64,000 nt of DNA from positions 5,383,761 through 5,447,760 of the forward strand of contig NC_044289.2 of NCBI RefSeq assembly GCF_004027225.2. The letters run 5' to 3'. This stretch comes from Strigops habroptila (taxonomy: Eukaryota > Chordata > Aves > Psittaciformes > Psittacidae). The translations under genes and the position numbers were made by a program. Below the pieces are notes generated by a model, which ran no database searches, was not told the origin of the DNA, and saw only the letters and a program-made list of their open reading frames with translations. This document shows, piece by piece, positions 15,613 to 29,300 of this stretch (position 1 is the first letter of the stretch; every line of letters starts with the position of its first letter).

Positions 15613-16124
15613 TGTCCTGGTTTCAGCTGGGACAGAGTTAATTTTCTTTCCTGTAGCTGGTATGGTGCTGTGGTTTGGATTTAGGATGAGAATAATGCTG
15701 ATAACACACTGATGTTTTAATTGTTGCTGAGCAGTGGTCAGCTTTTCAGCTTCTCATAGTGCCTTAACAGTGAGGAGGCTGGTGGGCATAAGAAGCTGGG
15801 AGGAGACATGGTCAGGACAGTTGACCCCAACTGTCCAAAAGGATATCCCAGACCATACAGCATCATGCCCAGTATATAAACTAGCGGGAAAGATGGCTGG
15901 GGCCACCGCTTGGAGACTGGCTGGGCATCGGTCAGTGAGTGGTGAGCAATTGCATTGTGCATCACTTGCTTTGTATAGTCTAATTCTTTAGTCTAATTCT
16001 TTTATCATTATTATTATCCCTTCCCTTTCTATCCTATTAAACTGACTCTCCCCCATCACACTGTGGCAAGGAGTGAGGAAAGGGCTGTGTGGTGTTTAGC
16101 TGCCTGCTGGGTTAAACCACGACA
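15613..16124 (+). mobile_element. Solo LTR of an endogenous retrovirus
   Basis: Begins TGTCCTGGTTTCAGCTGGGA and ends GTTAAACCACGACA, so it has the 5'-TG...CA-3' ends of an LTR. I recognise this start and end from an LTR family very common in bird genomes. Internally there is a TATATAAA box (15,873-15,880) and, towards the 3' side, a T-rich segment with CTATTAAA as a possible polyadenylation region. No gag, pol or env frame lies on either side, so this is a solo LTR left by recombination between two LTRs. A 10-bp direct repeat CAAATGTCCT occurs at 15,609 and 16,123, overlapping both ends. The open frame 15,734-15,991 is chance coding inside the LTR. Confidence 0.8.
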
Positions 16125-17969
16125 AATGTCCTTCCATATGTCTCTGTACAGTCATGCCTGACTGCACAGAAACTATAGTGGGAAAATGTGCATAGTTTTC
16201 AACTGGATTGTTTTAATAACTGATTCATCATTATAGGCCTGGGGTACTGTGAATAAGCAAAAGGAATAATGGATCTAGATCTTCCGCTGTGAGACACAAG
16301 TCCCAGGCTGTCTCTGCCTAACATGCAAAATAGCACCAGCAGGATGAACACCTAGATTGATTGTCTCATTAATATAAGAAGTATAAATAGAGTTGGTCAA
16401 TTTATTTCAGGGGAAAAAATGTTGCTTGTAACAAAAACATATTTTGCAGAAACATTTTCTTTTTTTTTCTTGTCAGAAGTGGAAATGTCACTTGCCATGT
16501 TTACTTTCCACTGAGGAAATGAGTAAGCAAGGCTTTGGAATCAACAATTTTAATATAGTTTTCAAAAATGAAGTTTCAAATGAAACAAAATCATGATTGT
16601 TTAAAGAAAATTACAGAGGAAAGAAATTCCAGAAGTTTTTCCTCACTATTAGTGCAAGACTGGCTGTAAAATAAACCTTCTCTGATCCTGCTTTATGTCC
16701 AAAGAGTAGAACACACCAGGAGTCTTTATGAGCTGAAGAACTGAGAGTTCACCTTTTCCCCAGGAGAAAGAAAAGTTATGGTAAGTTATGACACAATTGC
16801 AATATTCTCCCCATTCTTCTGGATAGTACCAGCTACCTGCTAGTTGCTGACCTGCGCTTCATACTTTTCCATATTTATGCCACAGGATGTAGACAGTGAC
16901 TTCATAAGTGCAGAGTCACATCTTCTGTTCAAATTTAAATATCATTCATAAATGGAAAAGGGATTTCACTTAAGTGGTAGTAGGATCTGAGGAAAAGGGA
17001 AGTGGTAGTGAAAAACAAGAGGAAAATGGAGACAGGGAATAACAACTATTATAGCTTTAATTGTGTGCCAAGGTGTCTACATGACTGTTTAAAAATTCAC
17101 CAAGTAGAGATAAATTAAGATGCCAGAGCTAAGGGCAGTAGTGAGAGTCACGCTTATTACTATTATTGTGCTACTTGTCTGTCATGCCTGGGCCAAGTTC
17201 ATATTCAGTAGAGCAGCATCAGGCATAACCTGGTGTGGATAAACAAATAGACTTGAAATAAGTATATGTGCACCTAGTGAGAGTTTTCCATAAATGTTTG
17301 TAAATGTTGCTAAATAGTTGCATGGAGGTGCCAAGTATGCCTGCTTTTGCTTAATCCTGATGTGTTCTTAAGATACTGTTATGACATTAAGTTGACATTT
17401 CTTTTCTTTGGATTACAGGTAGAACATGACTTGTATGATTATACCAGATCTGGGCAGACACTTTGTAACAGTTTCTGCCTAAACATCCCTTTTTTCCCCC
17501 CTTTTTACAGAATAAGCAGCAAGAAGTGATTATTTCCCCACATTACTGAAGTTGCATGTTCAGTGAGGCATTCCTAAGGAAATGCAGATCATGCAACTAC
17601 ATTGTGTCTGCGTAGTATCGATCAATGACCCCTAGTAACATTTACGTCTGTTGTCCAATTTCAGCAGAGTGCAACAGAGGAATAAAAGTTGACAGTATCA
17701 CTTGTTGGAAGCAGAGATAATACACTGTGGAAGCATTTTTGTCTTGCCTTGTTCTTACCCTTTTCATCAGTTGTCTATTCTTGTTCACTGTGAGAAACAG
17801 AATGCAGAGCTAACTCGGCTTTGGGTTGGACTGGTAGAGTTTGTACTGAGGAATCATTTGCAATTGGACTTCTCAGACTGTGGACCAGTTGTTTGTAGAG
17901 CTTTGGAATACTTACAGCAATTTTTACCCATCCACTTTTGCCCGTCTCTTCATTGTGAATGAGGGATTA
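16125..17969. other. No gene recognised
   Basis: AT-rich non-coding sequence between the solo LTR and a CR1 fragment. No splice-bounded open frame, tandem repeat or RNA gene was seen. Confidence 0.55.
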
Positions 17970-18149
17970 TTAGGTTGCCTAGAGAAGCTGTGCCTGCCCC
18001 ATCCCTGCAGTATTCAAGGCCAGGTTGGACACAGGGGCTTGGAGCAACCTGCACTAGTGGAAGATGTCTCTGCCCGTGGCAGATGGGTTGGAGCTAGATG
18101 AGCTTTAAGTCCCTTCCAACAGATCCATTCTATGATTTATTCTATGAAT
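17970..18149 (+). mobile_element. CR1 LINE 3' fragment
   Basis: The segment reads as the last part of a CR1 element: GCCTAGAGAAGCTGTGCCTG, then the GGCCAGGTTGGACACAGGGG block, CCCTTCCAAC and a degenerate tail of TTCTATGATT units. It is strongly 5'-truncated, as CR1 copies usually are, and covers only the last codons of the reverse transcriptase frame plus the 3' UTR. Single-base gaps break the frame. Orientation is plus. Confidence 0.88.
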
Positions 18150-19723
18150 TGAGTATTTTCTAGCTTGACTTAAAACACAGCCTCATGTCCTAGTTGTGCA
18201 TGCAAGCATGATGATCAAAGTGCGATAAAATGTATTTGAAGGTTTCAGGTAGGTGAACATTTAGAAGAGTTAGAGCCTTGAGAACCTAGCAGTTTCTCAT
18301 GTAGCTCCACCAACAGACCACCTTGTTACTTCTATAAAATGAAGTGTCTTTCTTGTCATCTTTTATTAAAGCTTTAGAGATCTATGCAAATTTTGTTTGC
18401 TATTGCTCTTCTGCCCTTGACTTCTGCTATCTTTTCTTGTACTTTAAAAGCAGAAACATTAGACCCGTGTTACTCAAAGAACTTCAGCTTTTGAAGGGTC
18501 TTTCACTTGCTATTGATAAGAAAAAGTGAAGTAGTGGATATTTTGATACTGTTCTGTCTTGATAAGGTTGCTGTGATAGATGAGTTAATAGAAAATAAGT
18601 AGAACAGGTGTAGTAATAAATTACTATGCTGACAGATTTGACATATCTCCACCCATGTACTGAAGATGAGTTGAGAGATGTGTGTATGATTAACGTTGCT
18701 TAAATGGGTGGTGTCTGAATTAGCATACTGTGCTGTAGGTGCTTGGAAGCTTCTATATTTTGTAAGAATACTTAGAAATTAAATTGCACTTTACATCATC
18801 TAAGTACTTTGAACAGGAGAGATTATGTTGCATTAAAAACAGTGATAGATTGTCTATACATGGGAGACAAAGTGCCCAATGATGCTGACCATGAGCATTG
18901 TAGTGTTAGTAGCAGTGTTGCTAGAAATATACTCCGATATTTTATAATAAGATATTTTTGGTGGTGAACATTGTTACACAAGAGGTGCCTGGCTGAGAAC
19001 TTGAATGTATTGTAGAAAGAGCTGTTTATTCTTTCTAGTTTGAGGACTAGTTCCTGCAAACATTTAGGTATGTACCCAGCTTAACTTTGAGCAGAGGACT
19101 ACTTGCATTTGATTTCCACAAATATGAACATGGATCAGGGAAAGAAAGAAATGTTTTTCCTTCCTATGTGCCCTGAATGCAACACATGTAAGTAGGCAAT
19201 ATGCAATAGGAGAGACAGATAGTATGTTATTTTTTCCCCCCTCTCCTATTAATTATCTTTGTATTTGTTTGTGCAAAGCACATATTTTTTAACCATTTCT
19301 TTGTGTGGTCTCACTCAGTTTCTTGATTTATGATTAAAGGACTGCGAACGTACTGTCAGGTTTTGTAACAGCCATGTCTTGGTGAGGAGAAACCATGTTT
19401 TGGCAAACTGGCAGACCAGGGAGGAGATAGTGAGCTGAAGGAGTAAAAGCAAGAGTATAAAAGGGATTTTTAGATACTTTACCTACCCTTGGACTTTCTT
19501 TGTCTTTTTTACTGGTATGTATCCATCCAAGCAATGATAAACAGTGGGATGCTGTTTGTTTAAAATGGGTTATATCATGTGAGGCTATGCAGTACACCCA
19601 CACAAACAGAGGGGATCTGACTGGCTGTACAGCACAAACGTGTGACAGGCTAGACACAGAGTGATGCCAAAGGTACAGAGTCAGCTGACAGACACAATAG
19701 ATAGTTTCCCCCTTTTCAATTTC
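18150..19723. other. No gene recognised
   Basis: AT-rich non-coding sequence between two CR1 fragments. Short frames on both strands lack domains and splice context. Confidence 0.55.
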
Positions 19724-20319
19724 TGCATCAAAAGAAGTGTGACCAGCAGGTCGAAGGAGGTGATCCTGCCCCTCTACTCCGTTCTTGTGAGACCTCACTT
19801 GGAGTACTGCGTACAGTTCTGGTGTCCTCAACATAAAAAGGACACGGAGCTGTTGGAGCGAGTCCAGAGGAGGGCCACGAGGATGATGAGAGGGCTGGAG
19901 CACCTCCCGCATGAAGACAGGCTGAGAGAGTTGGGGCTGTTCAGCCTGGAGAAGAGAAGGCTGCGTGGAGACCTCAGAGCAGCCTTCCAGTATCTGAAGG
20001 GGGCCTATAAGGATGCTGGGGAGGGACTCTTCCTTAGGGACTGTAGTGGTAGGACAAGGGGTAATGAGTTCAAACTTAAACAGGGGAAGTTTAGATTAGA
20101 TATAAGGAAGAAGTTCTTTGCAGTGGGGGTGGTGAAGCACTGGAATGGGTTCCCCAGGGAGGTTGTGGATGCTCCATCCCTGGCAGTGTTCCAGGCCAGG
20201 TTGGACAGAGCCTTGGGTGACATGGTTTAGTGCGAGATGTCCCTGCCCATGGCAGGGGGGTTGGAACTAGATGATCTTAAGGTCCTTTCCAACCCTTACT
20301 ATTCTATGATTCTATGATT
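19724..20319 (+). mobile_element. CR1 LINE, 5'-truncated, with open RT C-terminal frame
   Basis: This is a CR1 retrotransposon fragment. It starts near GCATCAAAAGAAGTGTGACC and ends with the ATTCTATGATTCTATGATT tail. The frame to 20,230 is open and gives the C-terminal part of the CR1 reverse transcriptase ORF2, with the usual landmarks [46 protein letters not shown] and [13 protein letters not shown]. The endonuclease and the catalytic RT core are missing, so it cannot move by itself. The intact frame over about 170 codons suggests a fairly young copy. Minus-strand frames over it (19,334-19,912; 20,005-20,223) are shadows. Confidence 0.93.
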
Positions 20320-23300
20320 TAGGGTAGATATTGTTTGTAACCATCACAGAAATATTTTTTGAAAGAAGTGCAATTTTAATCATTTCTGTTTGTGTTGAAA
20401 TATTTCACAATAGCAAGCATCGTTTCAAACACTATCATCTGATATTAACCCCGAACAAATGAATCAGTGGACAAACCTTGAGTGATTCTAAATATTTGCT
20501 AAGAATCAGCAATTCTCACTGCACAGAATAACACCTCAGGAGCTCAGCATTTCATTATGTTTGAGATCAACTGCCTTTAATCCAGACCTATTTCTGACAC
20601 GGTTTTAATAAAATCAGTTACTCTAATAGATGAATATATTGCATTCTTTTTTCTCTACTATTGATTCCTATTTTTTCTTCAAAGAAACTTTTTTTAGATT
20701 TACAAGAGAGAAACTGAATTCCTTTGATCTCTACAATGTAGGTACTATTTATACCAGAGAGGGTGAAACTGCTTTTGTCTAATTATTTTTGACATCTTGC
20801 AAATATTTGCAAAATTCTTCATGGGGATTAAAAAGATCTACAGAGCTCAATCTCTCTGTGACAAAGAAACAGCGTTCTCAAACAGCAAAACAATTGTTTG
20901 CTTTCTCTTAGATCCTAGACATTTATCTTCCAACATGGCATGTTTTATCTGAGCTAGCGAATGAATGCATCCCGTTTTTAGAAGATCAGTAAGTTTCCAT
21001 AAATACAGCTGTTTTTTACAAGTTCCAAACCAGATAGTGCTAAAAATGGAGTGCATTTGGAAAGTATCAATTCCACCTTTTTAGAATATTTGACTCCAGT
21101 GTTGTAGAAACTCTTCTTTGCAGAAGCTCCCAGTTTATGGTGAAATATCTCTGAGCTGCTGTTAAGTCACTTACTAGAACAAAGTTTATGAGGTTGTCGT
21201 TGATGCCTTCCCCCCTGTTGGCTTAGAATATCTATTAATTTACATGTATTTATTTCTTTATGCAAAATTAGTTCCATGTGAGTAATTACTCTTCCACTTC
21301 AAAAGAATAGCCAGAGTTATCAACACTCACTGTGACTGAGACTCATCTTTTTTTTTTTTTTTGGGGGGGGGGGGGGGGGGTATCTCTCGTCCTGTGAGTT
21401 AATGGGGGGTTATCAGCTTTCACAAAATGAAAACAATTCTAGCCTTCAGACTAGAAGTCTTGAGACTATGGTCCCTATGGTCAAAAAATTAGAAGCTGAA
21501 GCTCGTTATTTTTTGTTTCCTCGTGGAATTTGTAACACGTGAGATAGGCAATAGTAATGAAGCCCACAGAAATCCCCTAACACTAGGCAGGAGGTTTGAG
21601 AGCATAGGGAAGCTGTCAGATATGTGGTCTCAATCAGGAAATGCTACCAAAGACAGGTAGAATTTCCAGTGGATGCTATCTTGATTAAGAGTAATTCATC
21701 AGATTTGGAGACTTCTGGATGTTTTCCCCAGTGCAAACAGATAATTTTCTTCTTTCCTCTAGGCTCTTTTCTCTGCTGAATTTTCTGAGAATTGTTGTCC
21801 ACTTACACAAGTGTGCACTGACAGATCCTAATAAAATAATAATGTACCATTTCCCATTAGTTGCTAAAACTGTCCTTTTAAAACTATTGTACAAAGTGTG
21901 GAAAAATTGAGTCGTAACCGGTGTTGCACTGCAGAGTAGCTGATTTGCCACCTTCTTTAAAATTTTTGTGTTTTGTGATGGAATTTCTTTAATAATACAG
22001 ACATATAGACTTTATTTCCTTAGTAAATCTTCCGTTTCTTAGAAATATTGTATTTCTTGGACATGGCATGCGTCATACAGCATGAGTGCTGCAGCAAATT
22101 CTAGGCAATCCATTAAGAACGTCACACTGTGTTCTTCCTTTCATGTCCTTTCCAAGGTGAACAGAAGTGTCATCAGCAAGTGGTTTGTGAAGGTGTCTGA
22201 GTATTGGCAGCTAAATAATTTTTTTAAACCAAAGTTAACAGTCCATGTAATCATGTGCATCAATCTGATTTCTGTAGAGGCAGCTGTTCTGCTAAGTCTG
22301 CTCTGGTAAGATGTCTGAACTGTGCAAGACAAATGGGAGCACAAGGCTCTCAAAGGAGCATGGTGAGAGCATTCAGTGAAGCAGAAAGGAGGTGTTATGG
22401 ACCCTAAAAATGTGAGAGACAGAGGAGCTATGCTGGTTCTGTGCAAAGGAATGTCAGAGGCCTAGCAGGTTTGTAGGTGGCAGTTTAGATAATGCTCTGT
22501 GATGGTTGCAAGCTCTTTTCAGAGAGGAAAAAAAATAGCAAAATATCTAAAATGCCAAAACTGTGTACAAGAAATCTGTCTAGCTTCAAATACCTTTCAA
22601 TCTCTGATGTCTGCATCATCTGATTAATCTGAATCTGATAGCTGTTTGTAATTGGGCAACTACAGCCAAATCCTGCAGAACAATCTCAGCTCTCATCTAT
22701 TTTGAAGAGCCTTTAGCCCCTGACTAACTTTTGCTCATATCAGTCATTAAAGAGTAATCTTCCCTGGCATTATGGGTTTATTCTGCTGCTTTGAAAGGGC
22801 TAGCATAAATTACGCAGCAGACCCTAATATTTCAGTTGTGGTGAGATGCATCTTTCTAACAGAAACCAGCTTAAAGAAACTTCCATCACTGCTGTGAGAG
22901 GCTCCTTCAGCAACAGGCAGAGTGCTCAATGTTCTGTTCTGTGGTCAGATAGGTCCTGCGTCTATGGATAGGTTCATTGGGTCTTTCAATGCAATTTTAC
23001 AAAGAGTCGTATTAAAAGAGAAAATAAATTTCATTTCTCCTCCTGAACCCTGATACCTTCTACTAAGGCCATTCATATTTAAGGTCCTTTTTTTCCTTTT
23101 TGTATACCAGTTTGCAGTAGTGTAGTCCTCCTGTTACTAGGCCTAGCAGCCAAAGAGACCACTAGCATCTCATGTCCTTTTGGTGCATTTGGACATCTCA
23201 CACCTTCTACTGGCATGCTGCATGAAAACTCGAAACTCCTACACTGCTTTGACAATCCATTCCTCTGTACTTCAGATGACATTTTGCTGCACTCTCTTCA

Positions 23301-26300
23301 GCAGAACTGCAGTGCTTCAATCTCCTCTTGCAGCCCATCAGAGCTACAGTTTGTGTGGCTTTTACAAGTGAGTGATGGCCCAGTGCTGTCACTCTGAGGA
23401 TGTATTACTCACTCAGGGTATTTACATCTTGAGCTGGACTGACAAGAAGATGAAAAGGAGGCTTGGTTGCTTGGCCAGCTTTTGTTTTATAATTTAAAAG
23501 AGTTTTTGTATTCATGCATTGCATCCCTGTTGCACAGGGTCTCTATTTCATCCAGGATCTGAAAAAATTCATAGCTCCCAGATCTCACATTGTCTTTAAA
23601 ATACTGTGTAATAATCACAATCAAGACACTGATAAAGAACTTATTTATAAATACATTATTTCTTATTAACCATTTGTAGTTTAAATTTGGGTGTTTTAGT
23701 AATAGGATAAATTAGGCATATGGAAAATATAAGACAAATTAGTTTTGCCACTATGATTGTGCACAATCCAGGTCAAATATTTCACATGATGTCAGAAGTT
23801 CTTAAAATTTTCTGCAGAAGCTTCTGTTTTCTGCTTGGAAGAGAGATACCTAAAACCAGCCTAGATTCATGCTTTCTGAAAACCCAGCAGCTCTAGCTAG
23901 TGTTTGTAATATCTCCCACTTGTAAACCATTAAGAGTCTAGAGATCATTGAGGTTATTTTGAAAGGCATTAGTTTTAAGAATCAGTGAAGAAAACCTGTA
24001 GTTGGTCATTACTTGTGTTGCAGCAACACTCTGAGGTTCTGCTAGTGCTCAGATTCCAATATGCCAGAGGTGCTGTGATACACAGGAAAACATGATCCAG
24101 GCAAAGAAAAGGTTGCTGTAAATAAAACAACAAAACTTTTCACTTTGTGGTATGTTATATCAGCAAGTTGCACATTTCTGTAAACATTCCCCAAAAGTCT
24201 CTTTGGCAGAGACCACAGAAATGCAGAGAGCAGCAGATGGCACCCAGCAGGTGTCTGCATGAAATGCTGCTCCTGAAGAGATCTCCAAAAGCAACAGCAT
24301 TGCCTTTACCTTTGATCTTTTCCTCAACCAAAAGCCTGTTGTGGTTTTGTTTTGTTTTATTTTTTTTTCCCCCCTCTCTTTCTATCTTATCCTCAGCCAC
24401 AAATTCATTTTACATGCCCTTCATGTTTTTCAGCTACCAAGAGGTATTTGAAATCGGACTGGCAAGGCTAAATATCTTCTTTCATTGTCTATACACCAGT
24501 TATCTACAGGAATCTGTTATTCTTCAAGTCATACCACAGGGCTCTGAATATTAACATGAGACCACAAATATCTCGTCAACTTCCTGTTACTGAGCAGCAT
24601 AGCTAGCTTCAATTTAAGCTTTAAAAAATTAGGTAGCAATTTGCACTTTAGAAATTTTGTCTCATGAATTGTTAGAGATGCTGTGCCAGATCACCAGCTG
24701 ACCAATATTCATATAAAGTTCTTAGTAACAAAATTAAATATACGTTCCTGTGAACTGAAAATCTTTAAGTACTTGCATAAAAACATATGTCTCATGGTAT
24801 GCTTTAGGTGTGCCATCTGTCCTGCTACCTTGTTAGCAGATACAAAGATGCACTATCTGCTGCAAAAACATTTACCATCTGAAGTGAATAAAGAAATGAT
24901 GGTGGTACTGTGGAAGGAAAGCTTGTCCACACAGAAGGAAAATCGGGTTCAAGTACTGGAGAACAAGTGTTTCTCCTGTGTCATACATCTCTCTTCCCAC
25001 AATGAGGGTGAACTGCCTGCTCATGTTTCTGTAATGAACTGAGAGAGAAAAACAGGGATCAAGCCTAGCATTTAGGTTTGTGTTTAAAATGAGAGGGTAC
25101 AGAGGTTCTCAAAGCCTTGTACTTGATGATGGTATCATTTTACTTTGTTTCTGTCCATTCATATTTGTCATGGCAATGGAGAGTCCACTTTTTAAATTGA
25201 AACAACTGGATTTTAAGAGGTACTTCCTTGGCTGTTTTTAATAAGCTGTTCTAACTGTCAGAGGGGTCTGAATAGTATTTTCCCAAGAGGAAGGGAAAAT
25301 GTAGTCCATGCAGGGATAAATAATGAAATAAGTGGTCCATCAGAAAGTTTTCTAGTAAGAACTGAGCCATGGTTTAAAAAATGTGACAGCACCCAGGTCA
25401 GAAAGAAAGGTAACATGTTCCAGATGACAGGGCATGCAAATAAGTCTCTCATACTTTCAGGCACCACAGTAATTCTCATTTTTTAATCCAGACAGAACAG
25501 TCACTCACATCATTTCCTGCAATGGCAAAGAGCTGGCTTGATCATACGAGCTTGTGCTCAGGGTTACAAATTCACATAGGCATTTTCTTCCTCTCATGTT
25601 CAGCCTTCCTGCCTTGCCCTTTCCCCATTAGCAGTGAGTCCAGGTTGCTTTGCAAGTCCCTTCACTTTTCATGAAGAATGCCTTGTGAGCTGTGGTCTGC
25701 TGCTCCTATTTCACCCAATTTGTGCCTCCCAATGCAGCATCTGCTATCAATCATTGTCATGCCACTGGTCTTGCTCCCAGCAATGCCAGTTCAACAAAGA
25801 GGAGACAAACAGTCTAATGGTTGCCAGCAGCGGAAGCGAGGCTGAGGCAGAATAACTGTTTCCAGTATTTTAGGCATTTCTTTGGTACTAGCTGTAGTTC
25901 GTTCCTGTTGCCAGCGGCAGGGATGTTCACTAATTGAATTGAAAGCTTCAGAATTTGCCTGTGCATCCTCTCCTCCTTGGTAGCCAGAGCCAGCCAAGCA
26001 CACTTCCATTGCACTGACTTTCCCAGCTTCTCAGGTTCAGCAGGAAGAGGTATGTGTACCAGGAGTCATCACACTGCCAGTCTCGCCCACAGAGACCACA
26101 GGCCCAGATTTCTGCCATCATGTCATGAAACAAGAGGAGCAACAGATATTTTACATTGAAGAGACAGAAATTAATCATTCTTGGAAGGAAAGAAAAATAA
26201 ATGAGTCTCTGAGCAAACCCACCTGCAAACACTATGAAGTGTTTCACACTGCTCTTGTTCCAAGCCGTCTCTGAGCTGCATGATATGCCATGAAAGAGAT

Positions 26301-29300
26301 GTTACCTCTCCATTCCTGCACTTCTGCAGCTCTGCTGCACTGCTTAACTTGTCAATTTACAGCTGCAGCACAAACTTTTGATTTTATTTTTTTTTTAGAA
26401 GTGTGTGATAAGGAAAAAGTGTCTCCTACCTCCCCAAGACTGACTCTGACTCACTAACCTGATATTTAAGGGCTGACACATTCATTTCTTCCTGCATTGT
26501 TTAGAATTTCCTGATCGTAGACTCCTCAACTGGAACATAAATTCTGAAGGTAGGGTGGTGGTGTCGTACATTGCATGCTGTTTAACACTGATATTAAATC
26601 CTTCATCTTCAGGCATGCAAATTTCCTGCAGATATACAATCTGGTTTATGTGTGTGCACACTAAAACCACAGAAAATAGTTGAGTCACTGCTCACAAAAA
26701 TCGTTCAAAAAGTTAATTAAAAAAAAAAAAAAATGTCCTGTCCTAGCAACAGTTTCTGATTTCTAACATTTATTTAACCTGTGTCCACTATTAACAAAAT
26801 ATATCTTTGCACTAAAGGACATGAAAAAGTCATCTTTGCTCTGGGATTCCAGATTTCCTTTAAGCCTTGCAGACTGCAGGCAACCAGCAGTTTGGGTACC
26901 TGTTATCTAGTCCATTCTCCTCTTCTGATAATTAGGTACATTTTGACAATTCTTACCAGATGTGTTATAAATTATTCAAAGATGGTGATTCCACTGTTTC
27001 CTTGAGCAATCTATTCCCATACTAATATTAGAAAACTGACCCTTTTCATTTTGCCTTACTGAAAGTGAAATGATACACTTCTTGTCCTAGTCTCCACAGA
27101 CAAGGAGAGCAGTCTTCTCTTTGCTTCAGCAAACCAGTCCAGGTGTTTTGTTCACATCTACTGCCATTTTTGTCCCTCTCCTCTGGCTTCTCTTCATTTT
27201 ATTAACAGCTTTCCCAAAGTATGAATTTCAGATCCAGAGATAATATACTTCAGCTGAAGCATTAGTGCTTCTTGGAAATAAATAATTACTACCAGTATTT
27301 ATTTATTACTTTTTTGTAATAACATGTCCTTATTAACTGCCACTTTACCTCACACAAACCTTCTGTACTATGATGCCTGTTATATACTTTAATGACTACA
27401 ATACTTCGCAATTATTTGATTAGATTTCATCTTATATTTTTCTTGTATCTGACTGGCCATTCATTCATGGAAAATTTCAGCCTCAAGCTGAAAAGCTGTA
27501 TGATATACAATATCTCACATGAGCAAGTTTGCTAAGGGGAGGAAATGGGTTCTGTAATGCTGCACCTGACATAAAAGAGTTTGAATTTGCATTCCAGACC
27601 TCTTAATAATTTCCTGTTAGAATAATACTTAGACAAAGAAAAAAAAAATATTAAATGCTAATAGAAAGTGTTACAGCTTATTTGGTGAAATGTGGCTAGT
27701 TCACCTGGCTAGTTTTATATCAGTGTCAATATAGGTGGGATTTTTAAGCATCATTATATACTGTGTTCCTGTTGATGTTTCTCCACTTACTGCTGTGGTA
27801 AAACATTTGGCTCAAGGGACATATATAATGCTAACATTTCTATGATATACATACCCAATAAAAGCTTTTTAATTTCATTATTTTGACAGGCAGATTCCAT
27901 TAATACATCCACAAAAATCAGGTTCCTTTTCTTCAGAATCTAAGAGAAGAGGATTATTAAAAATTATAGACAATACCCCTGTACACTTAATCTCTCCAAA
28001 TTCACTTTACAGTTGCTGTCAACATCAATAATGTCAGACAGTATAATCAGGTATAAAACATCAGAACTTGGATATTCTCCAAAGGGGATTGCTCTCCCAC
28101 TTAACAATTCAACCGGGTGTTTCTTTCAGTCAGAAAAAAATGCTCCCAAACACCTGTGGAGAAGATATATGTGCTGTATGATAGCCACATTGCAGCTCCT
28201 TTATCTCATCCCATCCTCCATACTGTACCTTTTGTCCACCTTTCCATTTCAAAAACCGCATCACAAATAATGAGAGGAATGGGTCTTCCAATACTACAGA
28301 AGCCATTCTTTAGGAGAGGAGAGAGCTTAGAGAACTCATGTCCCTTCTTTTTCTGCTGTCATAGGTTGCATGTGAGTACCCAGAAGCCCAAGGCTACTAG
28401 CCAATGGGAAATTCCTTAAGAGTTTGTTGAGAACTCATTTGTTTGCAATGCTGGTTTACTCCTCAGTAGATGGAAGTTAAATTAAGTTCTGTGGACAAAT
28501 ACTATAGCAAGTAATTTTTTCCTGGTTTTAGTATGAATTTTAAAGAATGCTTGTTGCACTCTTACTAGGCTTTTTATTTACAGTGCACGAAAAGCATTCT
28601 CATCAGCAACAAGTATGCTGCACGTTCAGCTGCTGTAGTGGCATTCTTAAACACGGCTAGAGCTGGTAGAATTCAGCTCTTACTAATTTTTACACACAAA
28701 GTGATTGAATGCTTCTGAAAATCTAAATTTTCATTAAATCATTCTGCGGAAAAAAAAATCATATTATCTTCGTGTACATTGCTCTTGAGTCAAACTGTGC
28801 CTACTGATTTAATCTTTGGTGATATTACCTTTTCAATATCAGTATCAACAGCCACTCTAACCCTGTATGCAACATTTATAAAACCAGTTTATGTCACAAC
28901 TTTGTACAGAACAACTGTGTGCACTCACTTTCATACCAGGCTTATCAGTTAATCTAGCAAATAAAAACAAAATCTATAAAATGTAATACAATTTAGTTTT
29001 TCCATTAGGTTCCTGGAAAGTCAAGCTAAGTGTGAGCAACTGGAGTTTGTTACTGGTCTCTAATATGTTTTTCCAACAATTCTATGAGTTGTCAGGCAAA
29101 GATCACTGAGATACAGAGATATTTGTATCTTAAATCAAAAGCAGTTCAAACTGGGAAGTGACTTATGCACTGCTAAATGTTGTCTACAGGTTTCCAACAG
29201 TGAGTTGTTAAGCAATGATTGCTTAATGGCACCCACTTTATATTGAACAAGGGGCTTTTATCCTTTTATATTCTAGTGTTGTCTACATTTATTGCAAGTA

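Noticed and set aside
19334-19912. Minus-strand 192-codon frame
   Set aside because: Partly the antisense of CR1 and partly AT-rich flank; no domain.
24147-24554. Plus-strand 135-codon frame
   Set aside because: Contains a T-rich low-complexity stretch read as Phe/Pro; no start context, splice sites or homology recognised.
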